From IMG/VR virus record IMGVR_UViG_3300021185_003211, positions 1-33,269 of that record: a stretch of DNA of 33,269 bases; one strand, given 5' to 3'. The translations under genes and the position numbers were made by a program. The notes beneath the pieces were generated by a model. It did no database searches. It was not told the DNA's origin and saw only the letters and a list, made by a program, of their open reading frames with translations. This document shows, piece by piece, positions 1-8,443 of the stretch (position 1 is the first letter of the stretch; each line of letters opens with the position of its first letter). This DNA comes from a virus.

Positions 1-1
1 C

Positions 2-229
2 GGTGAAGCTATTGATATTGATGATGTGTATAGCAAAGCTTCTAACGCTGACTTTTTTAATTATATTAAAAATAAATTAGAATTTGATCAGCTTATATGG
101 GAGTTTGGAAATGATGAAAATCCAGACTGGGTTCACGTTAGTTATAATTTAGGTAAAAATAGAATGCGTATACTTAAAGCTATTAAAGAAAACGGTAGAA
201 CAAAATATATAAACATTACAAATGAATGA
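2..229 (+). CDS. Endolysin, peptidase M15-type (3' part only)
   Basis: This is the C-terminal 75 residues of a protein whose start lies before the window; reading frame 2 is open from the first base. The fragment resembles zinc D-Ala-D-Ala carboxypeptidase/L,D-endopeptidase endolysins (peptidase M15), which cut peptide cross-links in peptidoglycan at the end of infection. It opens with GEAIDID, matching the block that holds the zinc-binding Asp. It then has FDQLIWEFG and DWVHVSY at about residues 42-48, where the D-x-x-H pattern fits the catalytic acidic residue and the last zinc ligand. The first zinc ligand (His) is outside the window. A holin-like gene lies about 0.6 kb downstream, which supports a lysis role. 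The in-frame GTG at 26 is internal, not a start. The stop overlaps the next ATG by 8 nt. Confidence 0.82.
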   Translation, partial: GEAIDIDDVYSKASNADFFNYIKNKLEFDQLIWEFGNDENPDWVHVSYNLGKNRMRILKAIKENGRTKYINITNE

Positions 230-554
230 TCCAATTACTTCAAGAGTGCAAAAAGCACCTTTAATGAAAAAATCAAAGCCACCAGCGCCTTCTAAAAAGA
301 AAAGCTTAGGTTATTACAATAAAGCCAACCCAACAGGCACAGGGGCAGCGGCAGGTGGAGGTATGACAGCAAAAGGTACTGCGAAATACAGAAAAGACAA
401 TCCTGGAAGTAAATTAAAAACAGCGGTTACAACACCGCCTAGTAAATTAAAACCTGGTAGTAAAGCTGCCAAACGAAGAAAATCATTTTGTGCGAGATCA
501 AAAAGCTGGGACTCAGAGAGAGGTAGAGCAGCTCGTAGAAGATGGAACTGTTAA
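222..554 (+). CDS. Small basic Cys-containing phage protein, family of unknown function
   Basis: A 110-residue, strongly basic protein rich in Lys, Arg, Pro and Gly. Its middle is a flexible Gly/Ala segment (GAAAGGGMTAKG). A conserved-looking block, NPGSKLKTAVTTPPSKLKPG, is followed by RRKSFCARSK and a C-terminal RRRWNC. I recognise the RKSFCAR...RWNC pattern from small proteins of many marine tailed phages, where the function is not established. The high charge and paired Cys suggest nucleic-acid or metal binding, but that is inference. The ATG at 222 overlaps the endolysin stop; a second ATG at 226 is in another frame. It resembles in character two small basic genes at the far end of the late block (29709 and 29864). 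Confidence 0.8.
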   Translation: MNDPITSRVQKAPLMKKSKPPAPSKKKSLGYYNKANPTGTGAAAGGGMTAKGTAKYRKDNPGSKLKTAVTTPPSKLKPGSKAAKRRKSFCARSKSWDSERGRAARRRWNC

Positions 555-569
555 CTTAAATTTTATATT

Positions 570-851
570 ATGAATACAATTACAATTACCCTGGCTGTAT
601 TAGTCACACTATCAATTTTATTAAACTTTTACTTGATATATCTTTATACTGGTAAAATAAAAGATGCAGATCGCGATATGATTGCTGATGCTGCAGAAGA
701 AGCCGCTGCAGAGATTAAAAAAAGAGCTAAAACTGTTGTTAAAGAAATTAATGATGTTGGCGCTGCTGTAAAAGAAGTTGGAAATCAGATTGGAGATCTC
801 CCAAGTGCTGTAGCCGGAAAAACAAGAGCAGGACGTAAACCTAAGAAATAA
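570..851 (+). CDS. Small membrane-anchored helical protein
   Basis: 93 residues. The N-terminus has one hydrophobic segment (about residues 6-27, including VLVTLSILLNFYLIYLY). A long Ala/Glu/Lys-rich helix follows (about 30-75), ending in a basic tail (KTRAGRKPKK). The topology fits a membrane-anchored protein with a cytoplasmic or periplasmic helix. Lying between an endolysin and a holin-like gene, it could be an accessory lysis protein such as an inner-membrane spanin, but no spanin partner is visible and sequence alone does not decide it. It is preceded by the A/T-only leader AATTTTATATT directly before the ATG. Its stop overlaps the next ATG by one base (TAATG), which suggests coupled translation. 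Confidence 0.7.
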   Translation: MNTITITLAVLVTLSILLNFYLIYLYTGKIKDADRDMIADAAEEAAAEIKKRAKTVVKEINDVGAAVKEVGNQIGDLPSAVAGKTRAGRKPKK

Positions 852-1267
852 TGGCTGATAAGAAAAAATTTAAAGACACAGCTGTCGGACAATTTTTACT
901 TAACAAAATTCCAAATGTTGTAGGAGCTATAGCGGGCGATACACCTGTGGGTTCTGTTATACAAGCTATAATTGGGGGGTCTGATATGTCAGATTCTGAT
1001 AAAGAAATTGCTCTTGAAAAATTAAAAATGGAAAGAGCTGAAATAGATGGTGTAACAAAACGTTGGGTAGCTGACGCAAGATCAGGAAGTTGGCTTGCAT
1101 CTAATGTAAGGCCATTAGTGTTAGTTTTTTTAACAATATCATATGTTGTTGGATGGTATTTAGGATATTCATTAGACAATATAACCTCATTATTAACAAT
1201 AGTAATCGGAGGCTATTTCGGATCTCGTGGAGTGGAAAAAGTCTTTGGAAATAGTAAACATAAATAA
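851..1267 (+). CDS. Holin-like protein (3-TM phage holin type)
   Basis: 138 residues. The N-terminal half is soluble and charged (KKKFKDTAVGQFLLNKI, then SDSDKEIALEKLKMERAE). The C-terminal half has the block WVADARSGSWLASNVRPLVL, followed by hydrophobic stretches at about residues 80-97 and 104-122 and the motif GGYFGSRGVEKV. This arrangement, with the SWL...NVRPLVL block and a terminal Y-F-G-x-R-G-x-E-K, fits the 3TM phage holin family, whose members form inner-membrane holes that release or activate the endolysin. The M15-type endolysin gene lies just upstream, so a lysis cassette is likely. The start is translationally coupled (TAATG) to the preceding gene. Confidence 0.72.
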   Translation: MADKKKFKDTAVGQFLLNKIPNVVGAIAGDTPVGSVIQAIIGGSDMSDSDKEIALEKLKMERAEIDGVTKRWVADARSGSWLASNVRPLVLVFLTISYVVGWYLGYSLDNITSLLTIVIGGYFGSRGVEKVFGNSKHK

Positions 1268-1275
1268 CAAATAAA

Positions 1276-1434
1276 ATGGAAATTAAATTAAATGAATTAC
1301 AATTGCAGCGAATTAATCAAGTATTAAATGAATTACCTATTCGCGAAATCAATAAAGTAAAAGCTATTCTAGCTATTATTGAAGAATCAAATCAAAGCAA
1401 AGAAATTAAAAATGAATCTAATAAGAAAAATTAG
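1276..1434 (+). CDS. Small hypothetical protein, 52 residues
   Basis: A short frame starting MEIKLNELQLQRINQVLNEL and ending in a Lys/Asn-rich tail (SNKKN). It starts 8 nt after the holin-like stop with the leader AAATAAA before the ATG, as other genes here do. The sequence is amphipathic: leucine and isoleucine recur every three to four residues over about 40 residues, which suggests one or two helices. There is no recognisable family. The next gene overlaps its last 23 nt in another frame. I keep it because it fills an otherwise empty gap, has a plausible start and has ordered composition. Confidence 0.6.
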   Translation: MEIKLNELQLQRINQVLNELPIREINKVKAILAIIEESNQSKEIKNESNKKN

Positions 1435-1630
1435 TATTGGTCGTGATTATAAAAACGATGCCATGCATTACAGTGTTGGGCAAGAAGTTTTCGGGGGTCA
1501 TACTATATCGGAAATAATAGAAAAAAAAGACTGCTATAAAATATATATTAAAAAAAATGATGAGGTTTTACCTTGGAAAGAGTTTAATAAAAATATGGCG
1601 GTATCAATAGAATTTAATTTAGAATATTAA
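1412..1630 (+). CDS. Conserved phage hypothetical protein, 72 residues
   Basis: Begins MNLIRKISIGRDYKNDAMHY and continues with a Gly/Val-rich turn (SVGQEVFGGHTISEI), a charged strand region and VLPWKEFNKNMAVSIEFNLE. It looks like a small beta-rich protein. I recall similar short proteins next to terminase genes in marine Bacteroidota phages, without known function. The frame is open upstream to a TTG at 1379, but ATG 1412 is the better start: it has the A-rich leader AATTAAAA. Its stop overlaps the next start by one base (TAATG), so it is probably co-translated with the GroES-like gene. Confidence 0.7.
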   Translation: MNLIRKISIGRDYKNDAMHYSVGQEVFGGHTISEIIEKKDCYKIYIKKNDEVLPWKEFNKNMAVSIEFNLEY

Positions 1631-2229
1631 TGAAGCATAACCATGCTTATATTGTTGAACCAATTAATGGTAGATACAATAATAAAAAAAATGTTGAAGG
1701 TCAAGAATTAATATTAAATACATCAGTAGAAGATCATAAGTTTGTAAATAGATTAGGCATTATAATTGAAACACCAATCATTAAAGACGAATATGATTTA
1801 CAAATAGGTGATGAAGTAATTATTCATCATAATGTATTTAGAAGATATTATGACGTGCGGGGTGATGAAAAAAATAGTCGTAACTATTTTGAAGAAGATA
1901 AATACTTTTGCTTTAGCGATCAAATATTTTTATACAAAAGAAGTGGTAAATGGTACACACCACCTGGATTTTGCTTTGTAAAACCAATTAAAAGCACAAA
2001 TAATCTTACTGAAGATAAAGAAGAGCCACTCATGGGTGTTTTAAAGCACTTAGGAAGCTATTTAAAGAGCTTTGGATTACAAAATAATGATTTAATAGGT
2101 TTTACACCAAACAGTGAATATGAGTTCGTTATAGACAACGAAAAATTATATAGAGTACCGCTTAATTCAATTTCAATTAAATATGAACGCAAAGGAACTG
2201 AAGTCGAGTATAATACAAGCTGGGTATAA
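1630..2229 (+). CDS. Tandem GroES-like (Cpn10-fold) protein
   Basis: 199 residues that read as two GroES-like halves. Half 1 (about 6-105) has AYIVEPI, then GIIIETP, LQIGDEVIIHHN and DKYFCFSDQIFLYKR. Half 2 (about 112-190) has FCFVKPI, MGVLKHL, LQNNDLIGFTPNSEY and IDNEKLYRVPLNSISIKYE. Each follows the order of E. coli GroES: an initial strand (VIVK), a loop, GEVLAVG, VKVGDIVIFND and DNEEVLIMSESDILAIV. Co-chaperonins cap the GroEL chamber; T4 gp31 is a phage version needed to fold the capsid protein. A capsid-folding role here is inferred from the late-gene position. The mobile loop that contacts GroEL is not clearly recognisable, so the fold is better supported than the activity. The gene overlaps the next one by 47 nt. 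Confidence 0.6.
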   Translation: MKHNHAYIVEPINGRYNNKKNVEGQELILNTSVEDHKFVNRLGIIIETPIIKDEYDLQIGDEVIIHHNVFRRYYDVRGDEKNSRNYFEEDKYFCFSDQIFLYKRSGKWYTPPGFCFVKPIKSTNNLTEDKEEPLMGVLKHLGSYLKSFGLQNNDLIGFTPNSEYEFVIDNEKLYRVPLNSISIKYERKGTEVEYNTSWV

Positions 2230-2458
2230 GGCAGTACACGAACTTATAAGGGTAGCAGAAGAAGAAATAATTGTTGAGGGCGGTGATGATGAGCTCGCCG
2301 CTGATAGATTAAAAAATGCTGCTGCAACTAAAAAGCTTGCAATATTCGATGCTTTTGAAATTCTTACACGCATAGAAGCTGAAAAGAATTTAATGGAAGA
2401 TAAGCCCATTGAAAATAAAGGAGCATTTGGTGGATTTGCTGAAAGAAGATCTAAATAA
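2183..2458 (+). CDS. Putative terminase small subunit
   Basis: 91 residues, almost wholly predicted helix. It starts MNAKELKSSIIQAGYKAVHE and contains an acidic stretch (EEEIIVEGGDDE) followed by LAADRLKNAAATKKLAIFDA. Size, helical character and the place directly before the large terminase gene fit a DNA-recognising small terminase subunit. No helix-turn-helix can be assigned with confidence, so the call is mainly by position. It starts inside the 3' end of the GroES-like gene (47 nt overlap in a different frame), and its stop overlaps the terL ATG by one base (TAATG). Confidence 0.45.
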   Translation: MNAKELKSSIIQAGYKAVHELIRVAEEEIIVEGGDDELAADRLKNAAATKKLAIFDAFEILTRIEAEKNLMEDKPIENKGAFGGFAERRSK

Positions 2459-4665
2459 TGTACAAACAAACATTAGTTAAAACCGTAACCCCAGTTAAGC
2501 CTAACGTAATCAAAAGATTAAATAGGTATAATAAATGGCTATATGGTTATAATAAAGAGCACGATATTGTTGTTATAAGCAAAAATGGTAAGATAGGTGA
2601 TATTATTGAGCTGCAAGGATTGTATATAGCATTGCCACCTGTTCCAAAACAAGTAGATAACAATAATAATAAATGGGTTGCGCAAGAATATCCTAAAGAT
2701 TTAAAAAATATCAAAAGTATATTTGATTGGGAAAGCTATCCTGAAACATTTAAATCAAAGTGGTATGATTATATTGATAAAGAATTTACAAAGCGTGATG
2801 AGGGGCATTGGTTCAATAATAAAAATGTGCCTACTTATGTTACTGGTACTCACTACATGTACTTGCAGTGGACTAAAATTGACGTTGGGCAACCAGACTT
2901 TAGGGAAGCAAACAGATTATTCTTCATATTCTGGGAAGCTTGCAAAGCAGATAAAAGATGCTACGGAATGTGCTATCTTAAAAATAGACGGTCAGGTTTT
3001 AGTTTTATGTCCTCCTCTGAAACGGTCAACATGGCAACCATATCTTCAGATTCAAGGTTTGGAATATTATCAAAGACGGGTTCAGATGCAAAGAAGATGT
3101 TTACAGACAAGGTTGTACCAATATCAGTCAACTACCCGTTCTTTTTCAAACCCATCCAGGACGGAATGGACAGGCCAAAATCAGAAGTCGCATACAGGGT
3201 ACCTGCCTCAAAACTTACCAAAAAGAGTATTACCCAAACCAGTGAAAAACAAATACTAGAAGGTTTAGACACTACAATTGACTGGAAAAATACTGGAGAT
3301 AACAGTTATGATGGTGAGAAGCTTAAGTTATTAGTACATGACGAATCAGGTAAATGGGAAAGGCCTGACAATATATTAAACAACTGGAGGGTAACAAAAA
3401 CAACGTTACGATTAGGTAGTAAGATTATTGGAAAATGCATGATGGGATCAACATCTAACGCATTGGAAAAAGGAGGAGGTAATTTTAAAAAGCTTTATAA
3501 TGATTCAGATGTTACAAGAAGAAATAGAAATGGACAGACTAGCTCGGGATTATATAGTTTGTTCATACCTATGGAATGGAACTACGAAGGATACATTGAT
3601 TCTTTTGGATACCCTGTCTTTGATACTCCAGAAAAACCCGTCATTGGAAATGATGAAGAGTACATCGATACTGGGGTCATAGAGTTTTGGGAAAACGAAG
3701 TTGAAGGCTTAAAGCATGATAGCGATGGATTAAATGAATACTACCGCCAGTTCCCCCGGACGGAGGAGCATGCTTTTAGGGATGAAGCTAAAAACAGTAT
3801 ATTTAATTTAAGTAAAATATACGAGCAAATTGATTTTAATGAAAGTGCCACTCGTGACGGTCTTGTTACTAAAGGATCGTTTTCTTGGGAAAATGGAATA
3901 AAAGATAGTAGAGTTATATTTTCACCCAACCCAAGTGGTAGGTTTTTAGTTAGCTGGGTACCATCTAAGAATATGCAAAACAACGTAATAGTAAAGAATG
4001 GTACAAAACATCCGGGAAATGAACACGTTGGTGCATTTGGTTGCGACTCATATGATATATCGGGTACAACAGATGGAATAGGCTCAAAAGGTTCCTTACA
4101 TGGACTTACTAAGTTTAGTATGGAAGATGCACCACCCAATACATTTTTTTTAGAATATGTTGCAAGACCCCAAACTGCAGAAATATTTTTTGAAGATATG
4201 CTTATGGCTTTAGTTTTTTATGGTATGCCAATATTAGCGGAAAATAATAAGCCAAGATTATTATACTATTTAAAACGAAGGGGTTATAGAGGATTTTCAA
4301 TGAACCGTCCTGATAAAATTTGGAATAAATTATCTGTAACAGAAAAAGAAATAGGTGGTATACCTAATACGTCAGAAGATATAAAACAAGCTCATGCTGC
4401 TGCTATAGAAACTTATATAGATAAATATGTTGGTTATAATGAAGAAGGTTGCGGTAATATATATTTTAATAGAACACTAAATGACTGGGCTAAATTTGAT
4501 ATAAATAAAAGAACAAAATATGATGCAACTATTAGTTCTGGGCTCGCTATTATGGCTTGCAATAGGCATTTATATCATCCAAAACCAAAATACGAAAAAC
4601 AATCGTTAGGAATAAAAATAAAAAGATTTAATAATAAAGGAATGCATTCGCAAATAATTAAGTAG
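2458..4665 (+). CDS. terL: Terminase large subunit (packaging ATPase-nuclease)
   Basis: 735 residues; powers DNA packaging into the prohead and cuts the concatemer. The ATPase domain shows a deviant Walker A, KNRRSGFS, at 175-182 (no classical GKT/S, as in many phage terminases). Walker B is LLVHDE at 291-296 and the coupling motif is MMGSTSNA at 328-335. The RNase H-like nuclease domain shows GCDSYD (Asp530, Asp533), LEY (Glu566) and YDATISSGLA (Asp689) as candidate metal ligands. Length and domain order fit a full-length protein. Overlapping TAATG at the start links it to the small subunit gene; the portal gene follows after one spacer base. GC content is visibly raised around nt 2980-3400, the region between Walker A and Walker B. 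Confidence 0.93.
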   Translation: MYKQTLVKTVTPVKPNVIKRLNRYNKWLYGYNKEHDIVVISKNGKIGDIIELQGLYIALPPVPKQVDNNNNKWVAQEYPKDLKNIKSIFDWESYPETFKSKWYDYIDKEFTKRDEGHWFNNKNVPTYVTGTHYMYLQWTKIDVGQPDFREANRLFFIFWEACKADKRCYGMCYLKNRRSGFSFMSSSETVNMATISSDSRFGILSKTGSDAKKMFTDKVVPISVNYPFFFKPIQDGMDRPKSEVAYRVPASKLTKKSITQTSEKQILEGLDTTIDWKNTGDNSYDGEKLKLLVHDESGKWERPDNILNNWRVTKTTLRLGSKIIGKCMMGSTSNALEKGGGNFKKLYNDSDVTRRNRNGQTSSGLYSLFIPMEWNYEGYIDSFGYPVFDTPEKPVIGNDEEYIDTGVIEFWENEVEGLKHDSDGLNEYYRQFPRTEEHAFRDEAKNSIFNLSKIYEQIDFNESATRDGLVTKGSFSWENGIKDSRVIFSPNPSGRFLVSWVPSKNMQNNVIVKNGTKHPGNEHVGAFGCDSYDISGTTDGIGSKGSLHGLTKFSMEDAPPNTFFLEYVARPQTAEIFFEDMLMALVFYGMPILAENNKPRLLYYLKRRGYRGFSMNRPDKIWNKLSVTEKEIGGIPNTSEDIKQAHAAAIETYIDKYVGYNEEGCGNIYFNRTLNDWAKFDINKRTKYDATISSGLAIMACNRHLYHPKPKYEKQSLGIKIKRFNNKGMHSQIIK

Positions 4666-4666
4666 C

Positions 4667-7090
4667 ATGGCTGAAACAATATTAAAAAGTTCATTTCCAA
4701 GTCAAATAGCAAGCGACGAGGAAAAGGCTAGTGAAGAATACGGATTAAAAGTTGCCCGTGCTATTGAACATGAATGGTTTAAAAGAGATAGTGGAGCAAC
4801 ACGCTTTTATTCTAATAGAGACGAGTTTCACAAACTACGCTTATATGCTAGAGGTGAACAATCAACAAAAAAATATAAAGATGAATTATCTATCAATGGT
4901 GATTTATCTTATTTAAACTTAGATTGGAAGCCTGTGCCAATTATACCTAAATTTGTAGATATTGTTGTTAATGGAATGTCTGATAGGATGTACGATATTA
5001 AAGCATTCTCACAAGATCCATCTTCTATAAAAGAAAGAACCGACTATGTGGAGTCTATTTTAGAAGATATGCAAACGCGTGAAATTTCTGATCAAATAAT
5101 GGAAAAACTTGGGATCAATGTATACAATACGGATCCAACAAAACTACCTGAATCAGAAGAAGAGCTTTCTTTACATATGCAGCTTGAATATAAGCAAGCA
5201 ATTGAAATTGCAGAGGAGCAAGCTATAAATTCTGTATTTAATAATAATAATATTGATCTTATAAGAAAAAGAGTAAATTACGATTTAACTGTTATTGGTA
5301 TTGGAGCTACAAAAAACGATTTTAATAAATCTGAAGGCATAAATATAAAATATGTTGACCCAGCCGATTTAGTGTATTCTTATACAGACTCGCCTTACTT
5401 TGATGATATATATTATGTTGGCGAAGTTAAGTCTGTAACTATCAACGAGTTAAAACTGCAGTTTCCAAATTTAACAGACGAAGATCTTAAAGAATTATCA
5501 AAACAAGGCGTTCAGACTGCTTCTTCTCATAATAGACATATTAATGAAGATAGCGTTTTAGACGCAAATACTATTCAAGTTTTATATTTTAATTATAAAA
5601 CATATAATAACGAGGTATTTAAAATAAAGAAAACAGCATCTGGCGCTGATAAAGCAATTCCTAAAAACGATCAATTTAATCCACCTAAAGATGATAGATC
5701 AAGATTTACAAAAGAATCAAGATCTATAGATGTAGTTTATGATGGGGCTTTTATATTAGGAACAAAACATTTGCTTAAGTGGGAAATTGCTAAAAATATG
5801 GTAAGACCTAAAAGCGATACAACAAAAACAATGCTAAATTACAATATTGTAGCGCCTAGAATATATAAAGGAAAAATTGAGTCGCTTGTAAGTCGTATTA
5901 CAAGCTTTGCTGATATGATTCAATTAACTCATTTAAAATTACAGCAAGTAATGTCAAGAATGATTCCAGATGGGGTTTATTTAGATGCAGATGGTCTTGC
6001 TGAAATTGATTTAGGTAATGGAACAAATTATAATCCGCAAGAGGCATTAAATATGTTTTTCCAAACAGGTTCCGTAATCGGTAGATCAATGACTACTGAC
6101 GGTGACATGAATCCAGGGAGAGTACCTATTCAAGAATTAACATCTAATGGTGGTAATAATAAAATAAGTTCATTAATAAGTACTTATAATTATTATTTAC
6201 AAATGATTCGTGATGTAACCGGACTAAATGAAGCACGAGATGGTTCTATGCCTGATAAAAATGCTTTAGTTGGGCTACAAAAATTAGCCGCTGCAAATTC
6301 AAATACAGCCACAAGACATATATTACAATCAAGTTTATATCTTATTACTAAAACAGCGGAAGCAATAAGTTTAAGAATATCTGATGTATTAGAATATTCC
6401 CCAACAAGAGATTCATTCATTTCAAGTATTGGTAGATTCAATGTTGGTACCCTTGAAAATATTAAAAATATGCATTTGCATGATTTTGGTATTTTTATTG
6501 AGCTATCTCCAGATGAAGAGGAAAAACAAAGGCTTGAAAATAATATTCAGCAATCATTGGCTAAAGACCAAATATATTTAGAAGATGCAATTGATATTAG
6601 AGAAGTTAAAAACCTTAAGCTAGCTAATCAATTATTGAAAGTACGTAGACGAAAAAAATTAGAATTAGATCAACAAAGACAACAAGCTAATATTAAGGCA
6701 CAGGCAGATGCTAATTCACAAAATACACAAGTAGCTGCTCAAATGGAAATTCAAAAGAATGAAGCAATCACAGGGCAAAAAGTTCAGCTTATTCAAATTG
6801 AAAATGATCTTGAAATGCAAAAAATGATGCAAGAAAAAGAACTTAAGAAAGAGCTTATGAAATATGAGTTTGATCTTAATATGGCTCTTAAAAACAAAGA
6901 AACTGATTTGTTTACTGATAAAGAAAAGTATAAAGAAGATCGCAAAGACGAAAGAACTAGAATACAAGCATCTCAACAATCTAAACTTATTGAACAACGT
7001 AAGGATAGAAAAGGCGAACAAGAATTTGAATCCGCAGGTAATGATACCATGGGTAGCGGATTTAATTTAGAAATGTTTGAACCAAGATAA
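4667..7090 (+). CDS. Portal protein
   Basis: 807 residues, directly downstream of terL, as is usual for portal genes. The portal is the dodecameric ring at one capsid vertex through which DNA enters and leaves. The N-terminal region contains RDEFHKLRLYARGEQSTKKY and WKPVPIIPKFVDIVVNGMSD, a pattern I associate with long portals of Bacteroidota podoviruses. From about residue 620 to 790 the protein is a long charged, Gln/Lys/Glu-rich coiled coil (LELDQQRQQANIKAQADANS and beyond), as in the extended portals of crAss-like phages. The tail ends NLEMFEPR. The assignment rests on position, length and sequence pattern; no catalytic motif exists to confirm it. Confidence 0.85.
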   Translation: MAETILKSSFPSQIASDEEKASEEYGLKVARAIEHEWFKRDSGATRFYSNRDEFHKLRLYARGEQSTKKYKDELSINGDLSYLNLDWKPVPIIPKFVDIVVNGMSDRMYDIKAFSQDPSSIKERTDYVESILEDMQTREISDQIMEKLGINVYNTDPTKLPESEEELSLHMQLEYKQAIEIAEEQAINSVFNNNNIDLIRKRVNYDLTVIGIGATKNDFNKSEGINIKYVDPADLVYSYTDSPYFDDIYYVGEVKSVTINELKLQFPNLTDEDLKELSKQGVQTASSHNRHINEDSVLDANTIQVLYFNYKTYNNEVFKIKKTASGADKAIPKNDQFNPPKDDRSRFTKESRSIDVVYDGAFILGTKHLLKWEIAKNMVRPKSDTTKTMLNYNIVAPRIYKGKIESLVSRITSFADMIQLTHLKLQQVMSRMIPDGVYLDADGLAEIDLGNGTNYNPQEALNMFFQTGSVIGRSMTTDGDMNPGRVPIQELTSNGGNNKISSLISTYNYYLQMIRDVTGLNEARDGSMPDKNALVGLQKLAAANSNTATRHILQSSLYLITKTAEAISLRISDVLEYSPTRDSFISSIGRFNVGTLENIKNMHLHDFGIFIELSPDEEEKQRLENNIQQSLAKDQIYLEDAIDIREVKNLKLANQLLKVRRRKKLELDQQRQQANIKAQADANSQNTQVAAQMEIQKNEAITGQKVQLIQIENDLEMQKMMQEKELKKELMKYEFDLNMALKNKETDLFTDKEKYKEDRKDERTRIQASQQSKLIEQRKDRKGEQEFESAGNDTMGSGFNLEMFEPR

Positions 7091-7106
7091 TACCCAATTT
7101 TTTTTT

Positions 7107-7125
7107 AATTTTATAATATTTTATT
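7107..7125 (+). promoter_or_regulatory. A/T-only leader motif before the scaffold gene
   Basis: AATTTTATAATATTTTATT abuts the ATG of the scaffold gene. It differs from the leader at 9929-9947 at only two of 19 positions. A shorter form (AATTTTATATT) precedes the ATG at 570. It could be a late promoter element, a translation enhancer replacing a Shine-Dalgarno site, or both. Confidence 0.4.
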
Positions 7126-8424
7126 ATGGTAGAAGAAGCAGCAAATGTTGAAGAAACTGTTCAAGGAGAAGCACAACAAAATGCGCAAGAAACAATTGAA
7201 CAACAAGCAAAAGAAAACCAGGCAGAAGAGCCTGCGGTTATTGAAACAAAAGATGATGATACCAATATTACTACAGATGAAGATGGTACAATCAAAATTG
7301 ATTTAAGAAAACAACCTAAAACAAAAAAAAATGCCGTTCAAGAGCAAAGCGCAGATGAGGTTCCTGTACGCAACGAATCCGAAACTAGCGACGGAATACA
7401 AGAAAAAAACGACGAAAAAGCAAATGAAACAATTGCCGGAGAAAGTAACACCTCTGACGATGAGATGCCCGTCGTCGAACTTGTACAAGATGAAGAAGCG
7501 GTAGAAAAAGACCTAAGCTTAGCGGATAAAATAAAAGATATTCCTAATAAGCTTAAAGAAGGTGGAGAAGATGTAAATAATAATCAAGAAGCTAGTGAAC
7601 TTCCCGAAAATATCAACAAATTAGTTGAGTTCATGAAAGAAACTGGCGGAACACTTGAAGATTATATAAATCTTAATAAAAATTATGACGATATGGAGAG
7701 CATGAGTTTGCTCCGTGAGTATTATCGTCAATCTAAACCTCATTTATCAGAAGATGAAATTTCTTTTTTAATAGAAGATAGTTTTTCATATGATGAAGAG
7801 ATTGAAGAAGAAAGAGATATTAAACGCAAACAATTAGCGTTAAAAGAAAGCATTGCTGAAGCTAAATCAAATCTTACTAGTTTGAAAAGTAAATATTACG
7901 ATGATCTTAAGTTAAGTTCAAAGTTAACTCCAGAACAAAAAGAGGCGGTTGAGTTTTACAATACCTACAAACAAGAACAAAGTCAATCACAACAATTAGC
8001 ACAACAACAAAGATCTATATTCCAAGAAAAAACAAATGAATTGTTTTCTGAAAATTTCAAAGGTTTTGAATATAAAGTAAACGATCAAAAATATAGATTC
8101 AATGTTAAAGATGTTAATAATGTTAAAGATTCCCAAGCAGACATTAATTCATTAGTTAGCAGGTTTGTTAATGAAAAAAATGAAATTTCAGACGCAGCGG
8201 GTTATCATAAAGCATTATTTACCGCTATGAATTCTGATTCAATTGCTAATCATTTTTATGAGCAGGGTAAGGCTGACGCGATTAAAAATCAAATAGCTAA
8301 ATCTAAAAACGTAGATATGGATCCACGTGGTACTCATGAAGCAGTTACAACTGATTCTGGATTTAAAATAAGAGCTATAAGTGGTGATGACAGTTCTAAA
8401 TTACGTATAAAACTTAGAAAATAA
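7126..8424 (+). CDS. Capsid assembly scaffolding protein (putative)
   Basis: 432 residues between portal and major capsid genes, the standard scaffold position. Residues 1 to about 150 are low-complexity, very acidic and Gln/Glu-rich (EEAANVEETVQGEAQQNAQE). Residues about 160-310 are helical: LVEFMKETGGTLEDYINL, LLREYYRQSKPHLSEDEI, then a coiled coil running to Gln-rich QSQSQQLAQQQRS. The C-terminus is a short basic tail (SKLRIKLRK), a feature also seen in scaffolds that bind the capsid protein through basic residues. Composition, helicity and position all fit, though no enzymatic motif can prove it. An internal protease domain is not visible. Confidence 0.72.
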   Translation: MVEEAANVEETVQGEAQQNAQETIEQQAKENQAEEPAVIETKDDDTNITTDEDGTIKIDLRKQPKTKKNAVQEQSADEVPVRNESETSDGIQEKNDEKANETIAGESNTSDDEMPVVELVQDEEAVEKDLSLADKIKDIPNKLKEGGEDVNNNQEASELPENINKLVEFMKETGGTLEDYINLNKNYDDMESMSLLREYYRQSKPHLSEDEISFLIEDSFSYDEEIEEERDIKRKQLALKESIAEAKSNLTSLKSKYYDDLKLSSKLTPEQKEAVEFYNTYKQEQSQSQQLAQQQRSIFQEKTNELFSENFKGFEYKVNDQKYRFNVKDVNNVKDSQADINSLVSRFVNEKNEISDAAGYHKALFTAMNSDSIANHFYEQGKADAIKNQIAKSKNVDMDPRGTHEAVTTDSGFKIRAISGDDSSKLRIKLRK

Positions 8425-8443
8425 CAATTAAAAATAATTAAAA

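Noticed and set aside
1379-1411. In-frame TTG start upstream of the gene at 1412
   Set aside because: It would overlap the 52-residue gene further and adds Lys-rich residues without an appropriate leader; ATG 1412 begins the recognisable MNLIRKISIG sequence.
2183-2229. Programmed frameshift joining the GroES-like and small terminase genes
   Set aside because: The 47-nt overlap has no slippery heptamer followed by a structure, and the second frame has its own ATG.
2723-3259. A 178-codon frame inside terL
   Set aside because: Overlaps the Walker A to Walker B part of terL in another frame; Ser/Gln/Arg-rich sequence without ordered domains.
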